DNA from: Carpediemonas membranifera
Lineage: Eukaryota; Fornicata
NCBI GenBank assembly: GCA_019828565.1
Contig: JAHDYR010000016.1
Location: 62,001-126,000, forward strand
DNA length: 64,000 nucleotides
Reading direction: 5' to 3'
The notes under the pieces were generated by a model. That model had not been told where the DNA came from. It made no database searches and saw only the letters and a program-made list of their open reading frames with translations. Shown in pieces: positions 18,991 to 28,343 of this stretch (within the stretch, counting starts at the first letter, position 1; each line of letters opens with the position of its first letter). Position numbers and translations under genes: made by a program.

Positions 18991-20502
18991 TTACAGTCCC
19001 CAGGACCCGAGGGCCTTCATCTTCGTCGTATCGACCAAGTCGTTCTGCAGCAGCGTCGTCGTGCCCTCCAACTCCGCGGACCCGAGCGACTGGACCTTCG
19101 CCGACAGGAGCTCTCTCAGCTGGTCAAACTGACTCCGCTGGGTCTGCAGGGTCTCGTAGTTGTCCTTCATCGCCTTCTGCTCGTGCCGCGCGGCCTTGAG
19201 GTCAGCCTCGCGAGTGGATGCCTGGGCCTCCAGCAGTGCTAGATGCGGGCCGTACTGCTTCCCGTCAACAAAGGCGCCCCTGATGCCGTCGATGTGCTGC
19301 ATGGCCGTCAGTCGGTGCACCTCGGCCTCCATCTGAGCAACTGCCCGCTCACCAGCTGCCACCTCCCGCTTGAGTGCAAGCGTCTCCTCCTCCTCCCCGG
19401 CCGTGACTCGCCTGTACGCCGTCTTTGCCTCCTCGACGACGCGATCCAGGTCCTTAACCTGCACTCTCTTATCCCTGAGCGCGCGTACGTCTGGGGCGAG
19501 GCCCTGCTTGACGTGTTGGACGGCGGTATCGACCTCGGCAAGGACGTTCTGGATGTTGGCGGATTCCTCAGCGCTGAGTGCTCCCGCGTTGAGTCCGAGC
19601 TCCATCGGCAGGCCGTCCAGGATCTCTGCCGTCCTTGCCCTGATGCGGTGCTCCTTTGACTGGTCAGCGAGGGCGGCCTTGTGGGAGCGGAAGAGGCCTT
19701 GCTCCTTCTTGGCGACGGCCAGCGCCCTCTTGTAGTTCAGCACGGAGAACTCACCTGCTTGCTTGTTGTCGAGCTGCGAGTCGATTGCTGTGATCTGCCC
19801 GACCGTTTCCGACTTCTGCTCCAACTGCTCGCGACGGCGGTTCTGGAGCCCCTTCAGCATCGTCCGCTGCATCGCCAGGGCCCTGTTCTCGTGCTCCTCA
19901 GCTGCCCTGGCCTCCTTCTCGGCCTTGCGGCGTCTGACATCCTCCTGGCGGTCGAGCAGCGCCGCCTGGGTCCGACGGAGGTCCTCGGCCTCGGTCTGGA
20001 CGTTGATCATGTTCTGCTCGACGTCCTTGCTGGAGAGTTCGGCCACCTGCGCCTTGAGGGAGGCGAGGAGGGCGGGGAGGTCCTGTTTCACCCGCTGGCG
20101 CCGTTCCACGGTGTGCTTCTGACGCATCGTGAAGAGCTGCTCGGAATCGCGCTGCTCCTTGAAACGGCGCATCTCCTGGCAGCGGCGCTTCAGCTCCTTG
20201 GCCGTCGCGGCGTGCTGGGCGCGGACTGCACGGGAGGATTCGATGGAATTTCCACGGGATTCCACCTCGTTGCGGCTCTCGCGGTGGTCATTCATGATGT
20301 TAAGGTGCTGTTGAAGATTCTGTTCCGATACATCAGAGAGTTTCGCCCTCAACGTCTCTGCTTGCTGGGCAAACTTGCTGTGGCTATGCTGCAGGCTCCT
20401 GAAGTGCGAAGCAACAGCATCGTATGCACTAGCTTGGCTACTGGCAACACTATGAGCTTCCTGGACTTCACGCAGCTGCTGTTCGATCGAGTCTGCGTTC
20501 AT
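18991..20502 (-). CDS. Coiled-coil protein, IFT81-like C-terminal half
   Basis: A 503-aa, almost wholly helical protein with heptad-rich Glu/Lys/Arg/Gln segments. Part of it recalls the C-terminal coiled coil of IFT81: a segment ending LAEVDTAVQHVKQGLAP precedes a KxLxPxIKxLRxxR-like stretch (LAPDVRALRDKRVQVKDLD) and a regularly spaced YRRV...ALKREV region. IFT81 pairs with IFT74 in the IFT-B core that carries tubulin into cilia. The N-terminal calponin-homology-like tubulin-binding domain of IFT81 is absent. The ATG at 20502 is clear. A generic coiled-coil protein remains possible. It is convergent with the transporter gene, stops 51 bp apart. Confidence 0.6.
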   Translation of the reverse strand: MNADSIEQQLREVQEAHSVASSQASAYDAVASHFRSLQHSHSKFAQQAETLRAKLSDVSEQNLQQHLNIMNDHRESRNEVESRGNSIESSRAVRAQHAATAKELKRRCQEMRRFKEQRDSEQLFTMRQKHTVERRQRVKQDLPALLASLKAQVAELSSKDVEQNMINVQTEAEDLRRTQAALLDRQEDVRRRKAEKEARAAEEHENRALAMQRTMLKGLQNRRREQLEQKSETVGQITAIDSQLDNKQAGEFSVLNYKRALAVAKKEQGLFRSHKAALADQSKEHRIRARTAEILDGLPMELGLNAGALSAEESANIQNVLAEVDTAVQHVKQGLAPDVRALRDKRVQVKDLDRVVEEAKTAYRRVTAGEEEETLALKREVAAGERAVAQMEAEVHRLTAMQHIDGIRGAFVDGKQYGPHLALLEAQASTREADLKAARHEQKAMKDNYETLQTQRSQFDQLRELLSAKVQSLGSAELEGTTTLLQNDLVDTTKMKALGSWGL

Positions 20503-20655
20503 TCTCTGTGAGGTTTTCTTGTGGGGCGCGGGCTAACTCGCATTGAACCAAACGAAGGCTCCGCCACCGCTTCTGGTGCATGTAACGTCCATCCTGTCTT
20601 AAAGCCTCGTTTTCAGGACGCCGCAGTTTTGCCGGGTTGGCATCGCAAGGTCGAG

Positions 20656-21837
20656 ATGGAGGGATTAGAGATCGAGCTTTGCTGGCCAGTAGAACTCTCT
20701 GCAGCGCAAATTAATCTCTTAACACAGTGTATCTCAGACGCACTTCATCGTAACAAACTTGTAGCCTATGAATCGCCGCTTATTGCTATAGCTCTTCAGG
20801 AAAAGATCCTCATCGGCCGTATAGAGGAAGGGAGTGTTGTCCAGTTCACTTTAGCCGATCTCCCGCCGTCATCGACCGGCGATGTCTCCGCTCTGAGGTG
20901 GCATCATCGCCGTGACAGCAAAGCTGCTGAGCCGGCCGTGCAGGTCGAGGGCCGCCGCAGACGCCGCCAAGCCGTGATTGACGTTGACTACGATGACTAC
21001 ACACTCTTTGCTGGCTACTCAGGCGGCCACATCGCGATCTTCTCCGCCAGTGGCACCCTGAAGCCGACGAGCCCCATGCGCCTCCACCACTCCCCCGTCA
21101 TCGGTATCAGCTTCAGCAAGTGCTATCGTACTGCTGTCTGCTACCACCAGACGGGCCTTGTCATCCGACTTCACCTCGACTCGGACCCGTCGATGGTCAC
21201 CGAGTACGACAAGTGGATGCCTGGCCGTAATGAGCGTGTCGAGGATTCCATGGCTTTCGGGAGGCAGGACCGGGTGGCAACGGTGGGTATGCGGCCCTCG
21301 CTGTGCGTGTCCGAGCTGGACCCATCAGTCGAAACAGAGTCGGTCGCCTCTCGGATCGGGAGGTCGATGCTGTCATTCGCTAAGAAGCTCATACACGAGG
21401 AGGACGCTTTTAGTCTGCCCGACGGCACTCAACTGGGCCGAAAGAAGAAAGAAGAGGCACAGGGCGTCCGGCCATCGGTCGTTCGCTGGTACAACGACGC
21501 CTTCACCCACATCGCCGGTGCCCACTGCTGGTGTGGCGGCGGGGCAGACACCATCGCTGTGTGGGGCGTGCTCGAGGGCTCTGGGCCGGCGGTCGGTCTC
21601 GCCGATGGGCAGACTGGTGATCTCATAGACCTCCACGAGACCCAGGAGACAGTCGACCTCGCCTTCGCAATCAAGGATACAGTCATCGCGGAGTCATCAG
21701 GCAAAGTGTTCACCGTGCGACACGGCACACGGTCCCTCGTGGAGGGGGCGGCGGGCTTGTTCGCGGTCGACGGGGCAGACGCGTTGCTGCTGAGGGGGAG
21801 CAGTCCGGCTGTGTTGTGGAAGATGAACGTCGGCTGA
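20656..21837 (+). CDS. Rab3GAP2 N-terminal-domain-like beta-propeller protein
   Basis: A 393-aa protein with WD40-like strands but few canonical WD dipeptides. The order of blocks matches the N-terminal domain of the Rab3GAP non-catalytic subunit. FAGYSGGHIAIFSASGTL corresponds to its VGFSSGYVRFY region. YDKWMPGRNERVEDS corresponds to the YKKW block, and VASRIGRSMLSFAKKL to the helix after the VGS block. In other eukaryotes the Rab3GAP complex acts on Rab3/Rab18 and in autophagy. The large C-terminal part of Rab3GAP2 is missing, so this would be a short form. I chose ATG 20656. The frame opens earlier only at GTG 20521, in the divergent promoter shared with the coiled-coil gene. Confidence 0.55.
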   Translation: MEGLEIELCWPVELSAAQINLLTQCISDALHRNKLVAYESPLIAIALQEKILIGRIEEGSVVQFTLADLPPSSTGDVSALRWHHRRDSKAAEPAVQVEGRRRRRQAVIDVDYDDYTLFAGYSGGHIAIFSASGTLKPTSPMRLHHSPVIGISFSKCYRTAVCYHQTGLVIRLHLDSDPSMVTEYDKWMPGRNERVEDSMAFGRQDRVATVGMRPSLCVSELDPSVETESVASRIGRSMLSFAKKLIHEEDAFSLPDGTQLGRKKKEEAQGVRPSVVRWYNDAFTHIAGAHCWCGGGADTIAVWGVLEGSGPAVGLADGQTGDLIDLHETQETVDLAFAIKDTVIAESSGKVFTVRHGTRSLVEGAAGLFAVDGADALLLRGSSPAVLWKMNVG

Positions 21838-22140
21838 GGGCAGCTTGACGTGCTCTGGGTCTTTCTAAATAGTTATCACGTCTTTCGTCTCCGAAATCAG
21901 CCATAGTCGGGCCAGGGGAGGCATGGGAGTTACCATGCGGGTTGTTGTCAGTGTATAGAGGATGAGGAGATGCAGTGAAGCATCCTAACTTCCCGTGGAG
22001 AGCCTTTCATTCCTCTTTTCTGTGAGTGAAGTATCATAGAGTGCACAGTGCAAGCAGTAAAGTAACTCTCAATCGTCAGCAGACTTCTGTGAGTCAATGT
22101 GCAGTTTAGGACACATCAGAGTCATCAGGCTCCAGAGCTT
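21838..22140. other. Intergenic, 303 bp
   Basis: No gene is seen. It holds the Spg1-side element GTGCAGTTTAGG at 22099-22110, which ends 30 nt before the Spg1 ATG. Confidence 0.6.
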
Positions 22141-22755
22141 ATGAGCGATCAAAAGTATGCAAACATTGCTTCCGTTAGTTCCTTACATAGAATTGTCCTT
22201 AAAATTGGTATGGTTGGAGACAGCCAGATCGGAAAAACCTCGCTTATGGTGAGATATGTCGAAGGGACTTTCGACGAGGACTATATTCAAACTCTTGGCG
22301 TGAACTTCATGGAGAAGGTCGTGAATGTGAAGAGCAACGAGATCACCTTCTCAATTTGGGATCTTGGAGGCCAGTCGGAATTCATTAACATGCTTCCACT
22401 TGTGTGTAACGAGGCCGTCGCAGTTCTCTTCATGTTCGATCTCAGCCGCAAGGCCACGCTTAATAGTGTTCGCGAGTGGTACAAGCAGGTGCGGGCGCTC
22501 AACAAGAAGGCTGTCCCCATCCTGATTGGGACAAAATACGACCTGTTCGCGGCAATGAGCCCAGAAGACCAGGAAGACATCTGCAAGACTGCCCGGAGAT
22601 ACGCGAAGGCAATGAAGAGTCCGCTTATCTTTAGCTCGACCTCCCATAGCATCAATGTCCAGAAGGTTTTCAAGATCATTCTCAGCAAGGTATTCGACCT
22701 CAAGTGCCCAGTGGCGAAGATCGAGACTGTCGGGGACCCGCTGATCGAGTACTAG
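22141..22755 (+). CDS. Spg1/Tem1-type small GTPase
   Basis: A 204-aa Ras-like GTPase of the septum-promoting (Spg1/Tem1) family. G1 is GDSQIGKTS (about residues 26-34). The switch I region FDEDYIQTLGVNFMEK is typical of Spg1. G3 is WDLGGQSEF, with LGGQ in place of the Ras TAGQ. G4 appears as TKYD rather than NKxD, again an Spg1 trait. There is no C-terminal prenylation cysteine (it ends DPLIEY), as in yeast Tem1/Spg1. Those proteins act at spindle poles to trigger mitotic exit and cytokinesis. ATG 22141 fits the family's N-terminal length. The frame extends upstream only to a GTG inside the promoter-like element. Confidence 0.93.
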   Translation: MSDQKYANIASVSSLHRIVLKIGMVGDSQIGKTSLMVRYVEGTFDEDYIQTLGVNFMEKVVNVKSNEITFSIWDLGGQSEFINMLPLVCNEAVAVLFMFDLSRKATLNSVREWYKQVRALNKKAVPILIGTKYDLFAAMSPEDQEDICKTARRYAKAMKSPLIFSSTSHSINVQKVFKIILSKVFDLKCPVAKIETVGDPLIEY

Positions 22756-22921
22756 TGTAAACACAGTGTAAGCTGGGGGTGGCGGTGATTGGGATGCGGT
22801 GGCGTCATTGCGCAACGTTTGAGTGGTGTTTATGTGCTAATTGGGTTGGATTGAGTTGATTGATACATGAGGAAATGTAACATGTAACAGGATCAATCCT
22901 CCTGACACAGCCTTGTCTCTT

Positions 22922-25900
22922 ATGGCTGAACCAGGCGCTGGAACCAAGCGCGTGGGCCAATATGTTGGCCAAAGCAAGCGTATTGACCACATCGCGCTTC
23001 TGAAGAAGAAGAACATCCTTGTGCGCTTTGATCTGTTCATCTTCCTCCTGACCTACGCTGCAATGGCATATTTCTTCGTCGTCCTCCTCATGGACGGCCT
23101 TGAGCACCGTCTCTCGCCTGATGATCTCCTTGCCCTCCTCGCTAAAGAGGAGACGGATGCAGTGGAGGTGGATGCTGGCGTCTCGTTCGAAGCAGCCGAC
23201 GACGACCTTCTCCTCGACCGGTCCGTCGGCCCTACACAGCTTCTAGTCCTGGACCCGGCCTTCCACAAGCTCTTCATGTTCATCATCGGCTCCGTCATTA
23301 TCGTGGCCATCCACACATGCATCCTCCTCTTGGAGTATTGGAACCTCAACGTCCGCAGACGCATGGTGTTCACTCAGTGCTCCATGGATAAGGCCACGCA
23401 CGTCTTCCTCAAACCCAGTGCCACTAACGGCAACACGTGCATCATCCCCTTCGACTCGACCAAGTCTGCCTTTGAGTGGAAACGACGCATATTTACCTAC
23501 TCCAAGAAGAAGGACGCCTTCGTCAAGCGAGCCTACCCCACCGGCAAGCATATCAGCGAGTATGCCTCGTCCATGACCACCGGGCTGACCCGGAAGCAGG
23601 TTAAGGACGGCCAGACCAGGTACGGCGGCAACACCCTCGATATACCCCTCCCCACGTTCGCTGAGCTGTACAAGGAGCACGCGGTCGCCCCGTTCTTCGT
23701 GTTCCAGATCTTCTGCTGCCTTCTCTGGATTATGGACGACTACGGCGTCTTCTCCTTCTTCACGCTCGCCATGCTTGTCGGTATGGAGGGCGTCACCGTG
23801 ATGCAGCGGATCAAGACCATGCGGGAGATCCGCACCATGGTCCCCAGTCCCATACAGGTCTTCGTCAAGAGGGAAGGCGTCTGGTCGTCGGTCCCCTCTG
23901 ACAAGCTCGTCCCCGGTGACATCGTCTCGGTCGCCGCGCGGTCGAAGCCGGTCACACGCAGGGCGAGCAAGAAGGCAGGTAAGACGGAGAAGACCATCGT
24001 CTTCGCTGACATCCTTGCACTCGACGGCACGGCCGTACTGGACGAGGCTTCCCTCACGGGCGAGTCCATCCCCCAGCTCAGAGAGCCTTGGCGTGGCGAT
24101 GAGACCCTCGACTCCCTCAAGAAGTTCAAGACGAGCGTCCTTTTCGCCGGTACGAACGTCATGCAGGTCGAGTCCGCCTCAGACCCTGCCCCGGACCGCG
24201 GCATGGTGGGTTACGTCCTTAGGACTGGGTTCGAAACGGCCCAGGGCAAGCTGGTGCGGGCCATCGGTTGGGACACTGACCGGTTGACCGGTAACTTCTG
24301 GGACAGCCTCATATTCATCACGGCGTTGCTCATCGTTGCCATTATCGCCGCTGTGTACACTTTCCGGAGAGGCATGGAGGGTAAGGTGGCTTCGAGCCCA
24401 AAACTGCTCCTGACTTCTCTTCTGATCATAACATCGGTTGTCCCGCCCGACCTGCCGATGCAGCTGGCCCTCGCTGTCAACACCGCCATGTCTGGCCTGC
24501 GGAAGAAGGGCATATACTGCACGGAGTCGTTCAGAATCCCGCTGGCCGGTGCACTCACCGCCGCATGCTTCGACAAGACGGGGACCATCACGACCGACAC
24601 GCTCGAGCTCGTCGGCGTTGTCACTGAGCCCAACACGCGCGTCATCAAGCCCGTCGACACGCTGCCCCAGTCATCCCCTGCCCGCACCGTCCTGGCCGGC
24701 TGCCACACTCTGTTCAGGGCCGACGGGGAGCTCAACGGCGACCCTATGGAGGTTGCCGCGTTCAAGGCGATGAAGGGCACGCTGTCTGGAGCCGTCGCGA
24801 CCATCGGGAAGACCCGCGTCGAGGTACAGCACCGTTTCCAGTTCAACTCCACGCTGAAGCGGATGACCGTAGGGGCCAGGGTCGATAATCAGCAGATGAC
24901 GCTCACCAAGGGCGCCCCTGAGGTCCTCAAGACCTTGTTCAGGAAGATCCCCTCCGGCTACGACGATGCTGTCCGTGCTCTTGCATCTGAGGGCTTCCGA
25001 GTCATCGCCCTCGCTCACTCATCGGGCAAAGTCGACAAGAACAAGGAGCGCGCGGCCGTCGAGAAGGACCTCGTGTTCGCCGGACTCGCCCTGTTCAGAG
25101 CCCCGGTGCGCCCCGAGGCCGCCGAGATGGTGCGGCAGCTGACCGGTTCGTGCCATAAGGTCATCCTCATCACCGGCGACAACCTGCTGACCTGTCTTAG
25201 CGTCGCGGGTGAGGTTGGGCTCACTGGAAAGCCCGTTCTGACCCTGACTGCTGTCTCTGAGTCATTTGCGTCGTTCGTGGATGAGTATGGCGCCGTCCTC
25301 GAGGTCACTGCAGGCACGGTGAAGAAATTCGCACAAGAGTACATCTTTGCAGCTGAGGGCGCCATTGTCGGCGAGCTCCTGGCATCCCCCGCCGCCCTCC
25401 GCACCGCCATAGTCCCCCGCATCACCGCCTTCGCGCGGACATCGCCTGACAACAAGGCCAGCATCATAGCGACGCTCCAGGAGGCCGGCCACTCCACCCT
25501 CATGACCGGTGATGGCACGAACGACGTCGGTGCCCTCAAGCGTGCTGACGTCGGCGTGGCCATTGTCAACAAGCACATGACTGAGGCCGCGCTCGAGGAC
25601 GCCCGCAAGAAGAAGGCGGTGCTCGATGAGCGGATGAAGAACGCCCCTGCATTCCTGGCCAAGCGGCTCGAGGCGATGCAGCAGGCCACGGAGGACATGG
25701 CCGGCGAGGTTCAGCTCGGTGACGCATCAATCGCTGCCCCGTTCACCCTCCGTCGCGGCGGCCTCACCGCAGTTCTCGAGGTCTGTCGCCAGGGTCGGGC
25801 CACGCTGATGCTCACGGTGATGATGTACAAGACCCTCGCTCTCGAGTGCCTCGTGCAGGCGTACTCGCTCTCTGTCCTGACACTCGACGGGGTCCGCTTC

Positions 25901-26464
25901 TCCACGCCCCAGATGATCGCCAAGCAGTTCTTCCAGACGGCATTGATGATGAGCCAGACCAAGATTGAGCCCCTGCAGACACTCTCACCGCGTCGTGCCC
26001 CCCGCAGGGCTGTAACCCTCCCCACAGTCGTCAGCACGGTGGGCCAAGGCGCCGTCCACATGGGCGTCATGTTCCTGAGCGCCAGGTTTGCCCGGGCGTA
26101 TGTGGGACCGCCGAAGACCTTTGCCCTGGACCACGAGTTCGAGCCCGGCCTCGTGAATACGGTGGTGTTCCTGTCGGATTGCGTCATTTCAGTGAGCACC
26201 GCCTTCTCGAACTATGTCGGCAACCCGTTCATGGTAAGTTTGTGGAAGAATAAGAAAGTCCGTAACATCCTGTTGGCCGCTGCCTTTGGTCTTTTCATTC
26301 TTATCAGCCAGAGTCAGCCTGAGTTGAACAAGCTGCTCGAGATGGTCGAGATACCGGAAGCCCTCATCAGCAAGCTCACCGTGCTGTACGTTGCTGATGT
26401 TATCATCACCAAGAGCCTGGATGTCGCGTGCTCGAGGTTTTTGGGTAGCAAGATGGATGAGTAA
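22922..26464 (+). CDS. P5A-type ATPase (Spf1/ATP13A1 family)
   Basis: A 1180-aa P-type ATPase. The phosphorylation motif is CFDKTGTITTD (about residue 549), the actuator loop SLTGESIP (about 377) and the hinge MTGDGTNDVGALKRADVGVAIV (about 860). PPDLPMQLALAVN in TM4 is the P5A signature (PPELPxELSxAVN in yeast and animals), with Asp and Gln at two usually Glu positions. P5A pumps sit in the ER and extract mis-inserted transmembrane helices. Extra N-terminal hydrophobic segments (FDLFIFLLTYAAMAYFF and a second near 130) match P5A topology. The ATG at 22922 is preferred over an upstream TTG. The stop codon overlaps TAAAG. Confidence 0.95.
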   Translation: MAEPGAGTKRVGQYVGQSKRIDHIALLKKKNILVRFDLFIFLLTYAAMAYFFVVLLMDGLEHRLSPDDLLALLAKEETDAVEVDAGVSFEAADDDLLLDRSVGPTQLLVLDPAFHKLFMFIIGSVIIVAIHTCILLLEYWNLNVRRRMVFTQCSMDKATHVFLKPSATNGNTCIIPFDSTKSAFEWKRRIFTYSKKKDAFVKRAYPTGKHISEYASSMTTGLTRKQVKDGQTRYGGNTLDIPLPTFAELYKEHAVAPFFVFQIFCCLLWIMDDYGVFSFFTLAMLVGMEGVTVMQRIKTMREIRTMVPSPIQVFVKREGVWSSVPSDKLVPGDIVSVAARSKPVTRRASKKAGKTEKTIVFADILALDGTAVLDEASLTGESIPQLREPWRGDETLDSLKKFKTSVLFAGTNVMQVESASDPAPDRGMVGYVLRTGFETAQGKLVRAIGWDTDRLTGNFWDSLIFITALLIVAIIAAVYTFRRGMEGKVASSPKLLLTSLLIITSVVPPDLPMQLALAVNTAMSGLRKKGIYCTESFRIPLAGALTAACFDKTGTITTDTLELVGVVTEPNTRVIKPVDTLPQSSPARTVLAGCHTLFRADGELNGDPMEVAAFKAMKGTLSGAVATIGKTRVEVQHRFQFNSTLKRMTVGARVDNQQMTLTKGAPEVLKTLFRKIPSGYDDAVRALASEGFRVIALAHSSGKVDKNKERAAVEKDLVFAGLALFRAPVRPEAAEMVRQLTGSCHKVILITGDNLLTCLSVAGEVGLTGKPVLTLTAVSESFASFVDEYGAVLEVTAGTVKKFAQEYIFAAEGAIVGELLASPAALRTAIVPRITAFARTSPDNKASIIATLQEAGHSTLMTGDGTNDVGALKRADVGVAIVNKHMTEAALEDARKKKAVLDERMKNAPAFLAKRLEAMQQATEDMAGEVQLGDASIAAPFTLRRGGLTAVLEVCRQGRATLMLTVMMYKTLALECLVQAYSLSVLTLDGVRFSTPQMIAKQFFQTALMMSQTKIEPLQTLSPRRAPRRAVTLPTVVSTVGQGAVHMGVMFLSARFARAYVGPPKTFALDHEFEPGLVNTVVFLSDCVISVSTAFSNYVGNPFMVSLWKNKKVRNILLAAAFGLFILISQSQPELNKLLEMVEIPEALISKLTVLYVADVIITKSLDVACSRFLGSKMDE

Positions 26465-26719
26465 AGTTTGTTTCGTGCAAGTGGTATCAGGCAGTCAGTG
26501 ACAAGGGCAGTCTTGGGATGGCGTGGTCGCGATCACCCAGTCTCTGGCATCCGCGACTGAGGAGAATTTGATCGAGATTGAGTCATCCCCATCCCTGCTT
26601 CACCCAATCGTCTCATCTGTGCCGTTACCGCTGAGCCAAGAGGGCCCAGCTGATCCAGCTGGAAGCTACACAGGGAGCCTAACCGTCCAAGGTTCACCCA
26701 GGTTCACGATTCCGGAAGT

Positions 26720-27910
26720 TTATGATAGAGGGATCGTGTTGATGTCGACTGGGATGATGCGTTTCAACGACCATCTGGGCGCCTCGCACCCGACCATCTC
26801 ATCCGCCCCATCTGACACTCTTGCCACCCTAAACCACTGGCCGGTGGGGTCGCGGGCTGAGGGAACAATTCTTGCCCCGATGAATGTCGTGCCATTGCCA
26901 GTTGCCTCAAAGGGAATCCTGCAGAGGTTGTTGTTGTCACACAGATATGTCTGGCCCTCGGTCACCCAGACTATCTGGTCCAAGTCACAGAAGAACCCCT
27001 TGACTCGCTCTGGGAACCGGAGCGGGGTGGGTGTGAGGCACTTGTCGCTCTTGTTGTGCTCAGGTAGCAAGCCCGAAAGAGCAATACTAGAGGAAACTCG
27101 GCCGGCGAAGAGAAGCTGGCGGCCGCTGAGGAAGATGATAAAGATATCTACAGAGAGGTCATGATCCGGTCGACCCTGACGGGCAGGTCGACGAAGCCAC
27201 TCATCTCATTATCGTGCCCGAGTCCCAGCTGGCCATATTCTCCTCTCCTCCTCGAGGGCCCTTGGGTGTCCTGGCGATGTGGGTGAACTTGCTGATGTAG
27301 ACCTCGAGGGCCCTGGGCATTCTGGCTCTACTGAGAGTGCTATGATAGTAAGTGTCGAGCATGAAGAGTCGGCCCATGTACATGCGGTGGTGGTAGCATC
27401 TATCGTACAAAGTGAGCTGATAGCTCTCGCCATCCTTATCGGCGACGTTCCAGGTGAAGAAGAACTTGCGGCAGAGGAACCAGAGGCACTTGGCCTCGGG
27501 GGTGAGAGCCTTGCGGATCTTGTTTTGCATCTCGTTCCAGTGCCCTGGTTCAGCGTGTGCAGCGCGGCCGGGAGCTCCTCTCCATCCGCGAGCTCGGCGT
27601 TCATGGACATCGGGGGGCCGCTGGTGAGGATCGAGCAGGCGCGGTCGAGGAGGGCTTGCGCGGATGGTTGGAGAGGGGGGAGCTTGGAGAGCGTGGCAAG
27701 CAGGGATTCGATAGACGCGGCGCTTGTCGGTGCAGAAGTGCTTTCTACATTGTTGATTGAGGTCATTTGCTCGCCAAAGTGCCTTGAGTAGACGTGCTGG
27801 AGCAAGGAGGGGATGTCCCCGGGGATGGAGGCGGTGACGGCAACTGAAAGACGGAAAGCGGAGATAAGCGCCTCTTTCACAGCGACTGGCGCGGAATCAG
27901 CGCTGCTCAT
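26720..27910 (-). pseudogene. Disrupted RCC1-repeat gene
   Basis: At least three minus-strand frames, each with good coding character, follow one another. From ATG 27910 a Ser/Ala-rich N-terminus is open to about 27535. A second frame (to about 27245) encodes an aromatic-rich unknown domain (LWFLCRKFFFTWNVADKDG). A third holds an RCC1-repeat core, EYGQLGLGHD, at about 27215-27243. After a stop near 27150 a fourth segment (FLSGRQLLFAGRVSS and FFCDLDQIVWVTEGQTYL) continues the RCC1 pattern to 26720. None of the junctions has a convincing GT-AG mini-intron. It is therefore a decaying gene or one hit by several base-count errors. The original function is unknown. Confidence 0.5.
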
Positions 27911-28343
27911 CGCTTTCAGCGGTCTGTTCGGTTTGGTGGTCAATAGTGTGACGACTCGCCGACCGCCAGCCGCGAAGTCGAGGTGGAGCTACCTTCACAT
28001 ACTGCCGAAGTATGCCCTCTTCACTCAGCCCACCGGCTGTTTACGAAGATCAGCCAGTCTCTCCCACTCGTCCACTGCCAAGGAGCACTGTCTGTGGCAT
28101 GCTCATCGACGTAACTGCCCCGGTACACGGGTTCTACTGCCCGGGTCTACCCGCAAAAGACACTCCCGGTCTCAGCTGCACACGGCATCGAAACCCTGAC
28201 TGATTCGTGAAAAACTCACTCTGGGCCAAGACACTGACGCTATGATGGATGGCCCGGCAAGGGGTGGAATGGAACGAATGCGTGGTTCATGCTGACCGAT
28301 CAGATCGAGCATTTGATGACGCAGCGACGATCGGCACACCAAG
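27911..28343. other. Intergenic between divergent genes, 433 bp
   Basis: No supported gene is seen. Short open frames here lack homology or coding bias. The region presumably holds the TBCE promoter. Confidence 0.5.

Noticed and set aside
19681-20511. 276-codon Leu-rich plus-strand ORF
   Set aside because: Antisense shadow of the coiled-coil gene. The high Leu content comes from reversed Gln/Lys/Glu codons.
26523-27164. 213-codon plus-strand ORF opposite the RCC1-like relic
   Set aside because: No homology, and the minus strand shows RCC1-type sequence in the same place. The ORF has weaker codon bias.
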